Assembly (NCBI GenBank): GCA_039881045.1
Contig: JAYWVB010000047.1
Span: 186,001-250,000, forward strand
DNA length: 64,000 nt
Reading direction: 5' to 3'
Source: Chaetomium olivaceum
Lineage: Eukaryota > Ascomycota > Sordariomycetes > Sordariales > Chaetomiaceae
The notes under the pieces were generated by a model. It saw nothing but the letters and a program-made list of their open reading frames with translations, was not told the origin of the DNA and did no database searches. The number at the start of each line of letters is the position of its first letter. The first letter of the stretch is position 1. This document shows, piece after piece, positions 34,701 through 46,600 of the stretch. A program made the position numbers and the translations under genes.

Positions 34701-36728
34701 GTCTCCTTGTGCAACACGCCCCGACCCTTTTTCTCGTCCTCTGCGCGCAGATCCGCGTCATGGAGCCATGCGGTCCCGGCCACGCTCATTTTGCGAAATT
34801 TCATCAAGTTCTCAGTCAACGTGCCAGTTTTGTCGGAAAAGACATAGCTGACCTGACCCAGATTTTCCAGGATCGTGGTCGTGTTGGCCACCATGGGTGT
34901 ATCTGTAACCGGGTCGTACATCTCGATGTCGCTGAGAAGAAACAGCTGGCCGAGCTTCACAATTTCAAGGCTGACGTAGAGTGAGAGCGGAATGAGCGTA
35001 TTGTAAGCAATAACGAAGGCGATAAAGATCTGCCCCAACGGTACACTTCCTCGGTTAAGGTACCAGGCGAGGGATTGGTATTCGCGGCGCCAAACGATGT
35101 AGCCGACGGTGCAGCCGACGCTGAGGATGATGACAAAAAACACCAACATGAGGACGATGCGGTTGACAGCGTATTGCAGCTCGGGGGCCTTGGCGCGGAC
35201 GTTCTTGTTGGCGTTCATGCGGATCTTGCACTCCTCGCCACTGTTAATAACAAGCCAATGGCATAGGTGGTATTTCGTAAGGTCGAGCCCCTGTAAACAA
35301 CCTCGTTCAGTGTCAGCGGCATCGTCTCGCCCTTGATGGTGACTCTGCCCTCGAAACTGTAAAGATCGATATTCGGGTCTTCCGACACGACTTCAGCCTC
35401 GCTCTTCCCCATCTCGGCAATGGGAGAACAGTGCTTGGCGAGAGTAGCGGGCAGGCCTGTTTGCTTTTTAGGTTCGTCTCGCCGTCCAACGCCATCGTCT
35501 CGATAAATGCGACGCCATTGGGGCCCGTAGCGTGGAGCAGCACAATGTCGGCGGGGACATTCTCGCGCGTGGTGTAGTTGGATGATATCGCCCACTCAGG
35601 TCCTGCCACTCCACCTTTGCCCACTGCCCGGGCTCCGCGTCATCGGCGCACGCAGATTCCAACTCGGTCGCTTGCGTCCCTGCCTCGGCCTCTGGCTTCT
35701 CCCTCTTGAAGAATCCCCGAGACGCACGGCGCTCGATTCTCGGTCCGCTTTGACTGTGCCCTCCGGGTCCAGCACCGAAAACTGAGCTCTATTCTCCAGC
35801 TTGTCGAGTCTGTACCTGCGGTAATCGTCATATCCCTCCTTCGCCATGCTAAGCGCCACGAATGCGATCAGGGGTCCGATGGTTGTATACGTGCCCGTCG
35901 TACTAAGGGGGTATCATCTGCAGAATACCAATAATGAGGAAATAAAAGTTGGCGAGTTTGCTGAACTGGAAGAACAGCTGCTTGGGCAGGAAGTTCCAGA
36001 CGGTATACCGGCTCGACCGATGAGATTGGGCACGTAAGAGTGCCCTGTCCGCTCGTCCTTCAGGGTTTCCGTCTCGCCAACCCTGGCCTCAGAGGGATAT
36101 GCCTCCCATCCTGACTCGGCGGGATCGGTTTCTGCCTCAGCAAGCCCTCCACAATGTACCGATTGTACGCCTTCTCGGCGGCCGCCTGGACCTTGACCCA
36201 CGGGCGGCTTGCAGACCCCCTCTTGCGATCCCTTTCCACCCAACCCAGGCGAGCTGCGGGGCGTAGCCGTGCTTTTTTCGAGATCGCGGAGGTTCGATAT
36301 TGTCTCGCAGCTGCTCGAATGTTTGGGCGGGGACGGGTCAACGAAACCCTCGGTTCTTCTGAAAGGCGGAGGTGCGCAGGCACCGCAGGGGCAGTCGAGG
36401 TCCATCCTGCCTCGGGGGCGGCGGCGCCGCAAGGGTGTGCGACTGGATGGTGTAGAGCTCGGGGGTCTTTATTGGCAGAGGCGAGTTCGGTGGTCGAGGG
36501 TGGGGTGACTGCTGCCGTCAAAGCTGGGGCGCGGGCTCCGGCGCGAACGGGATGGAGTCTCAGTGCCGGGCGCGAGCGTGCTCCTCGAGGTTCCCCAGTT
36601 TGCGAGTTTCCCTGGGCCACGCCAGCGCTCGAAGGCAAGCTGGAGCTCGAGCTTTGATGGCGCAATTCGATCGTCTCGAGTTGGTCCCGTAGCTGTTCTG
36701 CGGCATTTCCCTGGCCGCTTTCTGCCAT
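31797..36728 (-). CDS. P4-ATPase phospholipid flippase, DNF3-type, multiple frameshifts as read
   Basis: This is a large Golgi/endosomal lipid flippase. From the ATG at 36728, a disordered N-terminus leads to [18 protein letters not shown] and [13 protein letters not shown], then membrane helices and [20 protein letters not shown], which points to DNF3 rather than DRS2, DNF1 or NEO1. Further motifs are DGETNLK (actuator), [14 protein letters not shown] (P4 signature in helix 4), DKTGTLTEN (phosphorylation site, about 34830), [14 protein letters not shown] and [10 protein letters not shown]. The last helices include [20 protein letters not shown]. The longest unbroken part is 34429-32450. Frame changes are needed near 36060, 35905, 35740, 35590, 35480, 35255, 34640, 34430, 32530 and 32450, mostly fixed by one extra base. 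The C-terminal boundary is approximate. The number of breaks is high, but conserved sequence is seen throughout, so assembly indels are more likely than decay. Confidence 0.82.
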
Positions 36729-37845
36729 GCCGCGAAACTAACCAGGTGGCCGGCACCGGACCCAGTCGGCCAGTCCTCCGGAACCGAACAAAAAAAAGTA
36801 GCTTAGTTGAGAGAAAAGCGAGAGAGGATGTGGTTTTGGTATTCGAACTGCATTTCGAGGTCGGACAAAAAAATACTATACACGACACACGAAGCGAAAA
36901 TAACAATGATTGAGATAGAAAATCAAAAAGAGAAACAAGTCGAAACGAGCGACTCGGGCTTGTCCGTCGCCAAGTTGGCAGGTGATGGATCCACGCATGC
37001 ACAATGTGTCGACTCGAAGCCGAAACGAAGCAGACTGTCGAGCGGCTGAAGTCCCGGTGTGGGGCCCGCAACCTATCAGGGCCTGTCGCATGCTGGAACA
37101 TTGTGGCTGTGGGGGGACGGGGAAACAGGGAAAACGGGCTCACAGCCAATGCCCCTCAGGCTCCCGTCTCCGACCTTGGCAATACCGAGTTCGTTCGTGA
37201 GGGGAGGAGCCCAGGCGCTGGGCTGGCAGGCCTGGACTGCCCGGGGGGACCGCTGCGACGAATTCCTTTGAGAGCGACATCCACTCGTGCCACTGTGCCT
37301 TCCAGGAACTCGCCTCAAAATAGAACAGCCAGAACAACCAGAAACAGCTAGCCAATCCCGGAGTTGTTTATACGGTACGTGGAGATATGTATGTATGTAC
37401 ATTCTAACTATTCGGTTAACTAACGACCGCTCAGTCGCATCGCTAGCATGAACACGGCCCAAAAGGCTAGGAGTCTATGTCGGGTCCCAGTTCCGTTACT
37501 GTAGGTGAGGACAGAGAGCGGCGTGGAAAACCTTGCAAGATACGGGCCGGTAGCCAGACAGGGGATCCAGCATGTGAACACAATGCAGACTGGTTACGGT
37601 ACCTTCTTCGTACTTGCTTGTCACATCGACTCCCATGCAAGGTGATGTCCCCGGGTACATTTCAAATAACAATGCATGCCACATCGTGGTGCCTGGGAGT
37701 CTAAACAACGGAACGGGTGCAATAGCCACAACCCATATAACATTCCTGCCACGTGGGATGGGCCGGCTTCACAACAGTGACAGCGTATGTATGTGTATGT
37801 AAAAAAAATTAGATGTGATATATTACCCCTCCAACCTACGCCGCA
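36729..37845. other. Intergenic of 1.1 kb, ATPase promoter and copy-1 3' flank
   Basis: The part near 36780-36920 is purine-rich on the plus strand, as for a pyrimidine-rich fungal 5' UTR or promoter on the minus strand. The distal part, 37560-37720, resembles the 3' flank of the third secreted-protein copy (ATGCATGC-containing stretch). No gene is seen. Confidence 0.5.
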
Positions 37846-38399
37846 TCAGCGCCTAATATGTCTATCCTTAACATGGAGCTTTACATCCTCCGTGCAAACC
37901 TCACCTGAAGGGTCTTTCGCAACAAACCCCGGGGGACCTAGTACGATATCCAAGCTCTCCGGATGACCACATAGGTACCACACCCAATCCCCCGCGTTGT
38001 ATACGAATTTCTGATCTCTTATTACAAATGGCCCCCGGATGGGCGGCGGGTCATCGGGATCCTGGATACACATCATTAGTATAACCTCATATGTGTTGCC
38101 ATGTAGAAACGGGAGAAGCATACGGCGAACGGCTTCCCTCCCTCTAACCCCAACGAGCCATCGCCTCTGTCAAACAACCCGATGTCCACGAACGTCTCAA
38201 GATTCCCATCGTCATCCAACCGGAGGTCCGCGCTCCCGAGCGTCGGCTCACGGTAGAACCCGATGTGCGAACCCACGGCTCGGAAACGGGCGGGCTCCTC
38301 CGGGCCAGTAGCAGTGTTGTTGTCTGATGTCAGGTAAAAACCAGAAACTGCCTGCGCAAGGAGCGCTGTGGCCGACAGGAAGACGGGTGATAGCTGCAT
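37846..38399 (-). CDS. Small secreted protein, family copy 1
   Basis: This is a member of an unrecognised family with three copies in the window. Exon 1 is 38399-38124, a 62-nt phase-0 intron follows (38062-38123, GTATGC, ACTAATG branch, CCAG), and exon 2 is 38061-37846, giving 163 residues. The start at 38399 gives the signal peptide MQLSPVFLSATALLAQAVSG. Shared motifs are IGFY, LFDRGDGSLGLE, IRGPF, FVYNAGDWVWYLCG, LDIVLGPPGF and a final Cys in EVCTED. Two conserved cysteines in the mature part could pair. The product is probably a small beta-rich extracellular protein; function is unknown. A TATA box lies 112 bp upstream. The frame is intact. Confidence 0.8.
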
Positions 38400-38510
38400 A
38401 GCCAATGATTCAAGGGGAACGGTGTTGGCAGGTTTGGTGCTTCTGGCTATAGCAATGCAGGTTGAGAACGAAGAAGAGAATTGAGAAACGAAACGTGGGC
38501 AAGTGACCGA

Positions 38511-38518
38511 CTTATATA
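38511..38518 (-). promoter_or_regulatory. TATA box of secreted-protein copy 1
   Basis: TATATAAG on the minus strand lies 112 bp before the ATG at 38399. The same octamer lies 108 bp upstream in copies 2 and 3, so this is the best-supported core promoter in the window. Confidence 0.7.
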
Positions 38519-38590
38519 GGTAACTAAGAGTTCAGGCATCGACCTCGACATCGAGAGTTAGTTCCGTGATCGTCGGATCACCAAGACAGA

Positions 38591-38665
38591 ACCCGGTTGA
38601 TCGGATCGTGGTGGATTTGAGAGCCTTTTATAGATGTGGCCGTGAGCCGATCAGAGCCGATCATC
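38591..38665 (-). repeat. 75-bp dispersed element, copy 1 (inverted)
   Basis: The reverse complement begins GATGATCGGCTCTGATCGGC and ends CAACCGGGT. It matches the elements at 39967-40040 and 48576-48649 over their whole length, but in the opposite orientation relative to its gene. It is about 190-270 bp upstream of the copy-1 ATG. Confidence 0.75.
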
Positions 38666-39217
38666 CCCTTGCGAGAACCCAATAGCGGAAGGGCATGCTC
38701 GAGACATCCTCTTGGGTAACTAGCTTAGGATATAGCTTAGATGGTCAATTCGCTAAGCCAGGTGCTTTGTTCTCGCCGTATTTTGGCTACTTAGCTAACA
38801 ACGCCTTAACACACGCCGCCCCCCCCAATAGTTGGGGAGGACTACAGCTACAGGTGACGAGGGGCCCAATGTAGCCCCCTTGAGGCCTGGATGGAAATTC
38901 GAAAAGCCCGGGCTAACTCAACTCCTCGGGACACACATGGAAGCACGAATAACAGACCGACGACAATACTTCGTACCTGCTTTGTCACATCGCCTCAATG
39001 GCAGATGTCACGGCTGTAGAGCAAACCAGACATGACATACGCACTACCCAAACCAAAAGCACCACACAAGAATGTTTGATCGCCCAAGATATGACTGACT
39101 CACTGGTCAGAGGTTAACCCCACTAAGATGATCCCGCCTGTCCATTTCCCTATGGCATGTGTATATTGCCCAAGACACCCACCTTCCGTGTCCGCCAAAG
39201 CCTGCCTTCTAGGTGAC

Positions 39218-39732
39218 CTAGTAGATGATTGAGATGGTGGCGTTTTGTATGCAAACCGGATCTTGGCTCTCGAATTCCTCTTCCTTGACCAGAAGAATGT
39301 CCAGCCCGTCGTCAGTGCCACACAAAAACCATACAAGGTCCCCTTGCCCTATGTATACCAACGAGAGTCCTTGCACCTCAAATGGCCCCCGAAGGCCCGG
39401 CCGTGAGGGATCCTGGATATACATTAGTATAACGCCACATGTGGTGCCGCGTAGCACTAGGAGAAGCCTACGTCGGTCTGCTCTAAACGCCACGAGCCAT
39501 TGCCTTGGTTGAAGAGGGCAATCCTGCGGTTCGAGACCAGCTGCCTATCTGGATCCAGCCCGATCGGTACCCAGTTGTCGGAAACAGGGCTATTGTCGTA
39601 GAACCCAACCCGGTCGTGTTCAAGTGTGGCACGGGTGCCCCTGGGGTCGTGGTCAAACGATACCAGGTTGAAACCAGAAACTGCCTGCGCAAGGAGCGCC
39701 GTGGCTGATAGAAAAACTGAAGACAGCTGCAT
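39218..39732 (-). CDS. Small secreted protein, family copy 2
   Basis: This is the second paralogue, 151 residues. Exon 1 is 39732-39472, a 59-nt phase-0 intron follows (39413-39471, GTAGGC, ACTAATG branch, CCAG), and exon 2 is 39412-39218. The signal peptide MQLSSVFLSATALLAQAVSG is almost identical to copy 1. The mature part is much more diverged, keeping VGFY, LFNQGNGSWRLE, LRGPF, LVYIGQGDLVWFLCG, LDILL and PVCIQN. The contrast between a nearly invariant signal peptide and a fast-changing mature part is typical of secreted effector-like or defence-like families. The frame is intact and the function unknown. Confidence 0.8.
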
Positions 39733-39839
39733 GGCCAAGGATTTGAGTAGGCAGAGAAAGAAAGGTTGGTGGTAGCTAGGCCAGTGTGGGTGGAGGGTAA
39801 GGCACGGAATCGACAAACACAGGATGGGCAAGTGATCTG

Positions 39840-39847
39840 CTTATATA
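39840..39847 (-). promoter_or_regulatory. TATA box of secreted-protein copy 2
   Basis: TATATAAG on the minus strand lies 108 bp before the ATG at 39732, matching copies 1 and 3. Confidence 0.7.
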
Positions 39848-39966
39848 CATCTCAGACACCAACATCTGTCAAGGTTCAGTTCTACAATCGTCAGATCAGC
39901 AAGTCAACAAACAGAGCATCCTCAGCTCTCCTGTATCGTGCCTCCCCGCTATACGTCCCAAAAGGA

Positions 39967-40040
39967 GATGATCGACCCAGATCGACTCACCGTCACATCC
40001 AAGAACGGCTTTGAATCTACGATGATCCCGACAACCGGGC
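39967..40040 (+). repeat. 75-bp dispersed element, copy 2
   Basis: It starts GATGATCGACCCAGATCGAC and ends CAACCGGGC. It is in the same orientation as the element at copy 3 and opposite to the one at copy 1, 235 bp upstream of its ATG. Confidence 0.75.
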
Positions 40041-41622
40041 TCGGAGCCAGCTGGGATATGGACCATGTCAGTGCTCTGTTCTAACCGCATCCTGGCTAGC
40101 TGGCACTACATCAACACGTGCATCCGGGCAGTTGGGCACATGCTCGCAAGTGACGAGGGATCTGATGCCGTCCCCATAGGTCTTTCAGCTCTCATCATGC
40201 CCGACGAGTCTCAGCCTTCGGCCAAACAACCTCCAACCCCAAAACACCAAGATGAGGCGTGAATAATAATGAAACGACAGTCTCTCCCGCTCCACAACAA
40301 GCCAGGCATAGAGGTGACTTACTGTGGTGCATTGCCCGGGGGTCCTCGGCGCTGGCTTGCCCTACCCACTCATTTTGTCGCCGAATGCGGCAGACGTAAC
40401 AAATACAACCTGAACCCATATGCCCACGCCGATTCAGTTGTTAGCGCCCGCTGCTTAAGCTTTGTGGCCGGCTTGGCGGCTGTGGTGTTTGAGTTGTCAA
40501 GACCCAGCCGTCCATCAGCCCTATTTTCTCAAAGCATGCTCGTTTGCCGTTTCTGTTCAACATACATGTCTCGGAGGGAACAGGCAGTGCGGCGAGATGC
40601 TTCAGTGATGTCGGGATTCCATTACGTCCTACGCCAAGTCATAGCTACGCTGGCAGCAGCAACAACAACCTCACACCCAACTCCGAAGTCCTGTCCGAGG
40701 AAAGCCTCGACCGGCGTGCTGCTCACATTGTGTTTCACACCTCTCGACAGACCACCCTGCCTCCTCACCACACCAAACGACGGGAAAGGACCACCATCAC
40801 CGTTCACAGTTCTCATTCATTGCTCCCTAAAACAATGGCAAGCCAGATATAAAACTCCAAATTCCACCAAGCCAACCATCCCTAGTGATTGCGAAACGCA
40901 AATGATGCTCCCAAAACCCCCACAAAGATAAAATTAGAAACACATTACCAAAAACAAGAAAAGCCTCCTGGGCTCTCTTTCGCCATTCATCCTTCCTCCC
41001 GCAGCCAACGAAACATCCCATCTCCATTCTCTGGAGATCCTCTCCGGGCGGGGTTTGGGAGCCCAGGTCGCCAACGACTAGGGAATAGATATTAAAAGGC
41101 TTCTTCCCAGCGAGCGTCGAGTAGGTTACGCCCTTAGGAATAGCGGCAGGCGGAAAAGATCCGCATGCAAAAACGAGAAAAGCAACGCAAGCAAGTGCGA
41201 AAGATCGGGTGAAAGAAAAACGAGAAACGGGATATCCCGAGTCACTGTGCCAAGCGGCAGCACAAATGGCGGGATATCGTCATGGTATATTCGTGGCTGA
41301 TGGATGAAATGCGATACGAAGTCGGAAGTAAGAGGTATTTTGTTTGTGTGCTGGTGAATCGGAGATGGGTTGGATACTGTCGCAGCCTTTGGTTGGTCGA
41401 CATGGGGGGAGGGGGGGGAGAAAGACGGCCGGACAAGCTTCCTGGTATATACAACGACCCTTTAAACGCCGCAAAGAAAATTTGAGCCAAGAGAAACCAC
41501 ACTCTCGATGGGTATATTGCACGTCATGAGACCATTCATGCTTTTGCCGAGAGCGAAACCGGGAAGCATTGCCCGAGTCAGAAATTCAAAGCACGAGGTG
41601 AGAAGTAGGTGACCGCTCCCCA

Positions 41623-43624
41623 CTAGTTTACTGCGCTTGAACGCTCTCGGGCGAGCGAGGCTTGTTCCGCATCGAAGCGTTTCAGGTCCATGAACTGGTT
41701 GAGCTCCATGTCGGCTTGGTTTGGCTCCACAAACGGCGAGTGCGGATGCAGCGGGAGCGTCATGGTCTGCTTTCCGGTCTGGTACATGTCGTTCAAGTTG
41801 GTACCGTCGTCTGAGATACCAGAGCCCTCGCAAATTGGAGGCATCGACATGGGCGGTGATTCTCCCACAATTGCCGGGTCAGGGTGGTTGAACGAGAGCG
41901 GCGAGATCGACGGGGGAGGGACGCCCAGGTTGGCCGGGTTGACCAGAGGCGAGAACGTGCCGCTGTATGGGGTAAAGCTGGGCGCCGAGATTCCATTGTT
42001 ATCAGGCGCCTGGCTAGCAAAGAAGTTGGGGCTCGAATAGTCCGACGGCGAGGGGGCCGTTGTCGCAGAGAGTGGATAAGCCCGCATGTCCAACGCACCG
42101 AAGCCGGCCCGGGTATCGATCCGAAGGTTCGGTCCGACGGGGCCCAGCATGTTGGGTTGCTGGGGCACTGGGCTGAAGATCTGGGGATTGTGAGACGGCG
42201 CCTGGTTTTCGGGTTGTGTGATGTGGAAGCTCGGGGGGTGCTGTAGCATCTGCATCGTCTGGAAATCGATGGGGCCCGGCACACTGCGGCTGCGCTGCCT
42301 CTTGTGGCCCGGTCCGCGCATCATCATGGTCTGGTGGTGATGAGGCGCGATGCCCCACTGCGATTCCTGGAACATGCCCACATGCGGCTGTGCGAAGTTC
42401 GGTTGCGACGACGGTCGTGCGGGCGAAACCGGGGCAGACATGGACATGGGGTGAAGCTGGTCGAAGACGGGCGCGGGGGCGCTGTGACGGTGAATGAAAG
42501 CTTCCAGACTGACCAACTTCGCCAGCTGGCCGCTCAGCACCTTGGGGTTTCCACCGAGGTGATGCGTCAACACTCGCGAAGCCTGCAGATCCTCGGTGAA
42601 GTCGTTGACCTGGATGAAGGTCGCAGTCGTCGAGGAGTCCATGAAGAAATTGGGCGAGTTGAGGAGCTCAATCGTAATACCGCCAAGCTGATCCCCACCT
42701 TCGACGTTGTTCAGGTAGATGTTCTTGATGTAGGAAAACGGGTATTCGATCTTGTAGCCGGCCTGATCGTTGTTGATATAGTAGGTCATCGTGCACTTGT
42801 CAGGCGAGTAGAAAATGATCAAGTCCATCGCGTTCTGGCCAACCCGCATCCACCGTCCGATGGTCAGGGAGCGACAGCTCAGGTGGTGAATCACTGGAAG
42901 AGTTAGTATAAGCCCCTGAGGTATTCATGTTCGTCAGCTGCCACTTACAAACTTTGCCCGGCCCAGACTGCTCTCCGCCCATCATGCCTTGGTGGCCGTA
43001 GGGCATGAGACCGGTGCGGCCGAAGAAGCCCGGGATGCTCTTGCCCGACTCCATAGCCTGCATCGCAAGATACTGGCGCATCGACTCGGGGATCGAGTCC
43101 ATGTCTTCGCCGCTTTCGAGGCTTTTCTTAGCCAGCATCTTAATCTTGGCACGCCTGCGCGGGGTCAGCAAAGAGCCCCCTCTCAAGAGGGAGGGGTTGG
43201 GCTCTGGGACTTACCGGTTCTGGAACCAGATCTGAACAGACCTCTCAGTCATGTTGATCTCTTCGGCTATCCTATCGCGCACGGTGGCCGTGGGCGTGGG
43301 GTTCTTGTTGAATTCCATCTCGAGCGTCGTCAACTGGTCCTGCGTCGCCCGCTGTCTCTTCTGGTTCTTCTGCTGCTGCGTGAGGGTGCTCTTGCGGGCC
43401 GGCCGCCGGGACCCGGAGCCTTGCGATTTGGATCCATTGGCGGGGGATTTCATGATCTTGCTCGGAGTGCCAGACTTGGGTGTCGGCAGAGGGGATTTGC
43501 AGGGAGACGGCGACGCTGACATGGACGATGCCGATGCAGCGAATCCATCATCTTCCTGGATGTCCTCATGAAACTCGTCCCTGAACTCCTGCTTGAACTC
43601 GTGCTTGACCACGTCGGTCGCCAT
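41623..43624 (-). CDS. Homeobox transcription factor, HTF1/MoHOX2/Pah1-type
   Basis: This is a nuclear regulator that in related fungi controls conidiation and vegetative growth. It has 628 residues in three exons: 43624-43215, 43154-42949 and 42893-41623, with introns of 60 and 55 nt. The start [18 protein letters not shown] is preferred over upstream in-frame codons. The homeodomain spans about residues 90-150 ([20 protein letters not shown] ... [15 protein letters not shown]). Intron 1 splits the recognition helix between WFQNR and the next Arg. A large middle domain follows ([19 protein letters not shown] ... [20 protein letters not shown]), seen in this regulator family, then a Pro/Gln/Ser-rich tail with an HKRQRSRS basic patch. 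The frame is intact. Upstream lies a gene-free region of 4.1 kb. Confidence 0.9.
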
Positions 43625-46600
43625 TGTAGGCTCGTATACTGTCGCGCGCCTGGGTGTTGTGTGTCGTTCCAAAGACTAGTATCCTTCCCTTCACGTAAGA
43701 GCTAGTCCTAATACTACCGCGTCGGGCTGGCGGTGTGCTAAGTCTGTTGTCGAGGCCAACGCCACGGGGCCTCGGGAGTGTCGGGATTCGACGGACTCGG
43801 AGGAGTACGAGAAAGAATGATCGAATAAAATATGGGAAAAGGTGGTGTTGTGTTTCAAATGAGTGTCGTCCTGGGCGAATGATCGGACAGGAGGGTTGAG
43901 TTGGTTTGCTGTGATAGGGGGGAGGGGGTTTGACAGTCGGCGCTGCCTGGAAAAATGTAGTGCGCAAGGGCAAAAACGAGGTGAACTGGAAACCGGAAAG
44001 AATGAACGGGTTCCGATAAATTGGTTGAATGGATATTCCAAGGGAGTGACTGTGGTGAGAAAAGCGAAGGTAGAAGTGGGGGGAAGGAAGGGGAAAGGCG
44101 GTCGACAGGAGACGACGACGTGAGGCGATCGAAGATGGACAAAAAAGAGAGACTAGGGGGGAAAAACGAGAACGGGGACATGGGGGGTTCAAGAGGGAAA
44201 AGCAAAACGAGCAAGGAGCAGCGGGACCCGAGTGGGCGCTCCCACACTGGGCGGGTCCATGGGGTCCCTGCCCGTCAAGCGCTTTTGTTACCCTCAAGCA
44301 CCCTCAGGCACCACAGTCCAACGGGCGAAGCAGCGAATGAGCAGACGCAGTGGAACAGCGATACGGTGCGATTAACTGTGCGGAAAGGGGAACGCCTGGG
44401 GTCATCGTCTGATGTGCCCAATCAGCGGAGCGCAGCCCTGCAGCTGACATGCAGTCCAGACGGGATGGATTGCGAGCTTTGCTGCCCCTCGTGCCACCCA
44501 TCGCAGCCTTGCACAGCGCACCAACACACAAGCGTGCGCTTTTTAGACAGTACATAAACAGAGATTTGGAGGGCAGTTACTGAACTGCGGCCGTTGGAGA
44601 GGGGGCCCTGACCAGACGCAGTACATTGGTACCAGCTGCGGCGGTAGCTGGGGGCGACGACATGGGCATGTGTCTCCTGGCCAAACGGCTTCCAGGTTTT
44701 GTGTCACTTCAGGTCGGTATGTCCCTGACTGGGTCAGACAGAACCCACCGTTGCTGAAGCTGGGGGGTTCCGCATTCCAAACCATGAAACTGACCGTCAC
44801 TTCTCAGAAACTGTCCAGCTCTGACGATGCTGCATGAATCTGAGGAACACGCGCCCGATGGTGTACTGTGTAAAGACACGCAGCGGCAATCATGGCCGTG
44901 CACCGCGGTAATTCCCGCCCGTTCTTTCCAACCGTCCGATCTTGAACCATGTGGGAAGGAACCTCACCTCGCAAAAAAAAAAATAGTTAGGTCCCTGCCT
45001 TGAGAAGAAAATGAGAATCTTTTTTATTGTTATATTTTACTTTTTTAGACTCTGCCACGTACACTGGACACATACAAACTCAACTCAACACAGGCCACAT
45101 CTGGACCTTGAAATCCAACGTCGACTTGCTTGACCTTGATTGATTCACGAAACACATGCGGATGCTCGCCGACCAGATCCACTCGTCAAGTTGGACACAA
45201 CCTCCTCCAGTTGCCGACATGGTCAATCCGATCGCCGAGAAGGGCACGCATGCACAGCCTCCTGATGGGCGCTCAAATGCCGCTTCTCGGCAAGCACGAG
45301 TCGGGTTGTGCAGCCTTTCCAGCACGCGCCGCGACATCGATGTGGGCCGAACACCCGCTTGCCCCTGGCTTGGCAGGGCCAGGATGGCACAGTGGCTCGG
45401 TGGGCACCCAACAAGACTCCGCTCCCGTCCTTCTCCATGACAAGGAATCCCACGGGACAGCTCAACCGGCCCTCGTCATCAATTATTCCCGTCCAAACAG
45501 CAACCAAGCCGTCGGGTTGCGGCGAAGTTGGATTTGGACTAGTCTGCTCATTTCTCTCTTCTTTCCTTGCGAACCTCATGGTTCTCAAACAGTGGCGCTT
45601 TCTGCTTTGCTCTAACCGACCATCTCTACGGGTTTATTTAACTGACTATCGAGCAAGCAACCGTTTCCTCCATGGTGGTGTCGACGGGGGGCGAAAAGGG
45701 GGAGAGCGCTAAATCCAAAGAAGTGCGACAGTGTCTGTCAGGCCCGACAACAAGAGCCTAGCCCCCAGATCGGCCTCCCACACAAACGTGGACCGCACAA
45801 ATGCGGCATGCGACACCCTTTGGCGTCCCCGAGGCCAACTTGCTGACTATGTAACTAGTGTAGTATACCAAAGTACACAGAACCGGACGAGGAGCGGCCC
45901 CCTGGAGCCGACAAACATTGGCAGAGCATCGCCACCTCCTAAGGCACAAGACATCTGATGTTTCCCGCAGCGGTGGTGCATCCCACCTTGTGCGGCGGAC
46001 ATAAACATTCCCGTGCCACTGACGTCCTACAGTGCACAGTGTTCGCCCTTGCGGTGGTCCTCGGTCCGCGGGGCCTTGCGGCCGTGGAGCGCTGAAGGGC
46101 CGGTCGAGGCTTTCCGTAGGTGCTGCAGGCAAAACACGACAGTCGCGAACCAACCACCAACCGTGTCCCTTGCGTTGGGCTGACGCTACCCAACCTGTCG
46201 CCCCCTCACGAACGGAATGCGCGCGACGTTTCTATTCAGGTCCCTACCCCTTGTGCTCTACCTCGCACACATCTGTACTAGTGTAGAAAATTATTTGACG
46301 GAAGCAACAGCAGAGAAGCTCGGCTGAGATCCGATAGTCAACCACGGCAAAGCACCATGTCGGATATCAATACCACAGCTCCGGTTCTTTCGGTCGAGAC
46401 TGATGGCAGATCCCGCCTGGTGTGCCCACCGTGTCGGAGGCACTGTCTCACAACCCCACCCAGCTTTGGAGAGGGCCCGCTTTACCCCTGAGAGGCACAG
46501 TGGGTCCAGATGCAGGAACACCTGAGAACAAGCCTCAGTAATTGGTCCTCCGGCCCCCCCCAGCAAATCCGGACCAGGGTTCTGATGCCTGGCCCCCAGT

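Larger units (their letters stand above)
38400..39217. other. Intergenic between copies 1 and 2
   Basis: It holds the copy-1 promoter, the inverted 75-bp element, a C8 run near 38820, and the 3' flank of copy 2. That flank shares an ACAATACTTSGTACCTGCTTT-like stretch near 38964-38984 with copy 3's 3' flank. Confidence 0.55.
39733..41622. other. Intergenic of 1.9 kb, copy-2 promoter and homeobox 3' flank
   Basis: It contains the copy-2 TATA box, the 75-bp element and a distal region up to about 40200 that is homologous to the copy-3 upstream region (shared GGCTAGCTGGCA). From 40250 to 41622 it is unremarkable and probably includes the long 3' UTR of the homeobox gene. Open frames here lack coding features. 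Confidence 0.5.

Noticed and set aside
40269..40931. Open frame of 220 codons upstream of the homeobox 3' end
   Set aside because: No homology or signal; it overlaps presumed UTR and intergenic DNA and ends in low-complexity sequence.
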